Made by a program: the position numbers and the translations under genes. From positions 1 through 64,000 of the forward strand of contig JAAVYI010000016.1 in assembly GCA_022791055.1 (NCBI GenBank): DNA of 64,000 nt. The letters run 5' to 3'. This document shows positions 61,494 through 64,000 of this stretch, piece after piece (positions within the stretch are counted from its first letter, which is position 1; each line of letters starts with the position of its first letter). The DNA comes from Clostridia bacterium (GTDB taxonomy: Bacteria; Bacillota; Clostridia; Christensenellales; Pumilibacteraceae). Below the pieces are notes generated by a model. That model made no database searches. It was given only the letters and a program-made list of their open reading frames with translations, and was not told the DNA's origin.

Positions 61494-62428
61494 TATATTC
61501 TCTCCTCTATATAGCGGTCGCGTCGGACGCGGTAGAACGAAACCAGTCTGCCGCCGCCCTTGCCGACCGCGCTCGCCACGATAAACGCAAATGTGAACAG
61601 CATGGCGATCGCGCTGCCGTAGCCGATCAGCTTGTCGGTCATGCCGCGCTCGTAGATGTACAGCACGACCGTCATCGTCGAGTTGTCCGGGCCGCCCTGC
61701 GTCATGATGTACGGCTGCGTAAACAGCTTGAACGCGCCGATAACGGTGATCAGCAACACGAAACTGCCCACGCTCAAGATACCGGGCAGTGTCACGTTGC
61801 GAAACTTCTGCCACCCGTTCGCGCCGTCCAGGCTCGCCGCCTCGTACAGTTCGGGCTGAACGTTCTGTAGCGCCGCCAAAAGAATGATCATCTGATAGCC
61901 CGCGCCCTGCCAAACCGACATAAAGATGATGCTGTACATCGCTTGATTCGGGTCGTGTAAAAAGCCCTGCGGCTCGATCCCGACAAGCCCGAGCAAAAGA
62001 TTGAAAAGCCCCGACGTGTCGTAAAAATTCATAAACAGCAGCGCGACCACCGTCATCGACGTGATGACGGGCGCAAAGTACGCCAGCTTGAAAATGCCGA
62101 ATCCCTTTGCCGTGCGGTTGACAAGCAGCGCCAGCACGAGCGCCAAGCCGCATTGCAGCGGCACCACGAACACCGCGAACTTAAAAGTATTCGCGATCGC
62201 TTTGCCGAATACGGCGTCGTGCAATAACTCGACGTAATGCTTAAAGCCGACAAAGGCATGTAACCCGCGCAGCATGTGATAATCGGTAAAGCTGAATACA
62301 AAGCTCAGTACGATCGGCGTCACCAAAAACACCAATCCGAACAGCACGGCCGGCAGGCAGAACAGCCACCCGGTGACGTCGTACCGCCGCTGTCTTGCCG
62401 TCGTTCTTTTTTCGGTTCTCTCGAGCAT
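61493..62428 (-). CDS. ABC sugar transporter permease, MalF-like
   Basis: 311 residues. A short cytoplasmic start is followed by six helices (WLFCLPAVLFGLVFLVTPIV, NTFKFAVFVVPLQCGLALVL and others). The EAA loop is YEAASLDGANGWQKFRNVTLPG, and MTQGGPDNSTMTVVLYIYE is conserved in this CUT1 group. It starts 12 bases after the binding-protein gene and overlaps the MalG-like gene by one base. Confidence 0.93.
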   Translation of the reverse strand: MLERTEKRTTARQRRYDVTGWLFCLPAVLFGLVFLVTPIVLSFVFSFTDYHMLRGLHAFVGFKHYVELLHDAVFGKAIANTFKFAVFVVPLQCGLALVLALLVNRTAKGFGIFKLAYFAPVITSMTVVALLFMNFYDTSGLFNLLLGLVGIEPQGFLHDPNQAMYSIIFMSVWQGAGYQMIILLAALQNVQPELYEAASLDGANGWQKFRNVTLPGILSVGSFVLLITVIGAFKLFTQPYIMTQGGPDNSTMTVVLYIYERGMTDKLIGYGSAIAMLFTFAFIVASAVGKGGGRLVSFYRVRRDRYIEERI

Positions 62429-62440
62429 CGCCGCTTCTCC

Positions 62441-63865
62441 TTATTTATAGCTTGCCTGTTTGATCTTGTTGTCGATCGTCGTCGCCGCCGTGTTCAGTTT
62501 GTCCTGGATATTCGGGTTGGCGTCCGATACGATTTCGTTGAGCGCCTTAGCGAGCAGCGGGCTGAATTCGGCATACGCGATCGTTTTGGTACGCGGCGCG
62601 GCAGCCGCGAAAATCTGCTGCTTGATGCGCACATACGCGCCGTTTTGCACGGTCGAACCGTCCTTGTATTCGTCCATGCTTTCGTACAGCGACTTGCGCG
62701 ACGGCGGCGACGCCGTTTGCGAGGCGAAACTCTCGCATGAGGAAACGCTCGTCAAGTACTTGATAAACTCGACGGCCGCTACACGCTTGTTGGCGGCGCA
62801 GTCCTTGCTTAATGCCAGCGTCCAGCCGCCGCACGGCACCGAATAGCTGCCGTCGTTGTTGCGCGGATAATAGGTCGCGTCCCAGTCCTCGGCAATGTTT
62901 TGGAACTCGTTGAATTTGGTAATGTTCTGCGTGCCGGTGAAATACATCGCCGCCTTGCAGTCGGAACCGGTCGTCCCCTCTTTGACGCCGTCGTCGTAAA
63001 AATCGGTGCCGCTCGCCGACGGGTTGATCGCGTTCGTTTTACGCAGGTTGCGCAAATAGTTGCCGACCTCCATGCCCTTGGCCGAATTGAGGTTGCCGGT
63101 CGCCGTCAGCGCGTCCGCGCCCAAAATGTTGCCGCCCCACATCGGCGAGAAAGCGTAGCTCATCCATTCGGTTTTGTCGCCCGTAATGCTCAGCCCGTAC
63201 CGCTTTTTGTTGCCGGCAAGACTTTTGGTCATCTTGGTGGCGATCTCCGCCAACTGGTTGAACGTCCAGGCGTTTTCGGGCGATGTGGGCAGCGTGATCG
63301 CGCTGCCGTCGGCGAACTTCGGCTTGGTCGCCAAAAACTCGTTCATGAACGACTTGCGGTAAAACACCATGATCGTGCTGTCGACAATGCTGAGCGCATA
63401 CAGCCGATCGTTGTACGTGCCTTGATCGAGTACGTAGTCCATAAAATCGGTGCGGTACGTTTCGGTAATGTAATTGTCGATCGGAATGATCATGCCGTTA
63501 TACGCCCAGTTGCTGACATACGGCCCGTCCATATACATGACGTCGGGCAACCCTTCCGCCACGCGCAAACCGATCTGCTGCTCGTATGAGCTGTTGTCGC
63601 CGCGTACAAGCACCTCGCTCGAAACCTTGATGCGCCCGGCGTATGCGGTGTTGAACGCCGCAACGGTCTCGTCCCACCAGGCCTCTTGCGCGTCGTTGCC
63701 GCGCGGCCGAATGAAACTGACGGCAACTTCTTGGTCGGTGGTGAACTCTTCCCCGTCCTGTAACCCCAAAAAATCGCCTTTGCCGGCCACTTCGTCACCC
63801 GCGCCGCAGCCGCATAAGCCTAGCGCCAACACGATTGCCAAAATCGCTGCCAATACCTTTTTCAT
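62441..63865 (-). CDS. ABC sugar transporter substrate-binding lipoprotein
   Basis: 474 residues. The signal peptide ends with lipobox ALGLCGC. The mature protein has the CUT1 binding-protein layout: EVAVSFIRPRGNDAQEAWWD, VAEGLPDVMYMDGPYVSNWA, YALSIVDSTIMVFYRKSFM and ENAWTFNQLAEIATKM, with a late KRVAAVEFIKYLTSV. It should deliver fructo-oligosaccharides or sucrose to the permeases. GGAGG precedes the ATG. It heads the visible part of the transporter operon, but another gene lies 41 bases upstream on the same strand. Confidence 0.93.
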   Translation of the reverse strand: MKKVLAAILAIVLALGLCGCGAGDEVAGKGDFLGLQDGEEFTTDQEVAVSFIRPRGNDAQEAWWDETVAAFNTAYAGRIKVSSEVLVRGDNSSYEQQIGLRVAEGLPDVMYMDGPYVSNWAYNGMIIPIDNYITETYRTDFMDYVLDQGTYNDRLYALSIVDSTIMVFYRKSFMNEFLATKPKFADGSAITLPTSPENAWTFNQLAEIATKMTKSLAGNKKRYGLSITGDKTEWMSYAFSPMWGGNILGADALTATGNLNSAKGMEVGNYLRNLRKTNAINPSASGTDFYDDGVKEGTTGSDCKAAMYFTGTQNITKFNEFQNIAEDWDATYYPRNNDGSYSVPCGGWTLALSKDCAANKRVAAVEFIKYLTSVSSCESFASQTASPPSRKSLYESMDEYKDGSTVQNGAYVRIKQQIFAAAAPRTKTIAYAEFSPLLAKALNEIVSDANPNIQDKLNTAATTIDNKIKQASYK

Positions 63866-63906
63866 CTCGAATCCTCCTATTTTTCCGGGCTGCCCCGGCG
63901 CTTAAA

Positions 63907-64000
63907 TTATTTTTTATTCGTGTCTCCGTCGTCGCTCATCGCAACGGCCTTTCCCGCCGCCGCAAATACAAACTGCGTATCAGCCGCCACATACCGCACA
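63907..64000 (-). CDS. C-terminal end of an upstream gene (partial)
   Basis: An open frame enters from the right edge and ends at a TAA (63909-63907). Its last residues read VRYVAADTQFVFAAAGKAVA, then MSDDGDTNKK. The codon use fits the neighbours and it ends 41 bases before the binding-protein gene, so it is likely part of the same operon. Nothing in this fragment identifies a family. Confidence 0.55.
   Translation of the reverse strand, partial: VRYVAADTQFVFAAAGKAVAMSDDGDTNKK

Noticed and set aside
61494-62153. Longer permease frame from 62153
   Set aside because: It overlaps the other permease gene. The TAATG junction at 61493 is the natural start.

Overview
The window looks like chromosomal DNA from a Gram-positive, anaerobe-type bacterium of the Bacillota (Clostridia-like, probably an uncultured gut lineage; the lineage is inferred). 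The evidence is a large Bacillus/Clostridium-type SRP RNA with an Alu domain, a T-box leader in front of ilvB, textbook sigma-A promoters (TTGACA-N17-TATACT), many lipoproteins, a DUF5685 gene and an ABC-F gene with an attenuator. By eye the G+C is above 50% in most genes. It drops at 1-1800 and at about 46200-48900, which are likely more recently acquired or less selected regions.

Layout. 1-1.65 kb: end of an XRE regulator and a Sel1-repeat protein. 1.8-5.35 kb: ribokinase and a PRC-barrel gene read divergently from promoters sharing one palindrome, then a membrane protein and the SRP RNA. 5.4-13.0 kb: T-box leader and the branched-chain amino acid genes ilvB-ilvN / ilvD-leuC-leuD-leuB; ilvC and leuA are not here. 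13.3-18.3 kb: DinB-like, GNAT and acpP genes, two exported lipoproteins (transglutaminase-like and trypsin-like/PDZ), ung and a 57-residue ORF. 18.4-22.9 kb: ArsR, argS, ychF and small genes. 22.9-27.7 kb: an operon of a Rho-like protein that has lost its ATPase motifs, then pheA, secA and a small coiled-coil gene. 27.8-31.1 kb: ABC-F protein with leader peptide and attenuator, an MBL-like protein and HxlR. 31.4-35.1 kb: rpmG-secE-nusG-rplK-rplA-rplJ-rplL, with no rpoB next to it. 35.2-43.5 kb: J-domain-like protein, DUF5685, thrC-trpS, a Re-citrate synthase/homocitrate synthase relative and an aminotransferase. 43.7-48.4 kb: exported proteins, including an InlB-repeat/Hint protein and two paralogous lipoproteins. 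48.8 kb: tRNA-Val. 49.1-64.0 kb: a fructan-use locus with fructokinase, a membrane-anchored GH32, a LacI regulator, a 1628-residue GH32-like lipoprotein, an intracellular GH32 and an ABC sugar importer lacking its ATPase gene.

How the genes work together. In the fructan locus the surface GH32 proteins would cut fructan, the binding protein and two permeases would import oligosaccharides, the cytoplasmic GH32 would release fructose and fructokinase would phosphorylate it, under LacI control. The ilv/leu block is controlled by tRNA charging.

The most unusual signals are: (1) the pseudo-ATPase Rho paralogue coupled to pheA-secA; (2) a four-copy family of ~125-130 bp structured elements whose hairpin arms change sequence but stay paired, and which overlap or abut the stop codons of ychF, nusG and a P-loop gene; (3) several genes whose start codon sits 6-8 nt after a TATACT/TATGAT box, which predicts leaderless mRNAs; (4) a separate ~180 bp MITE family in three copies.
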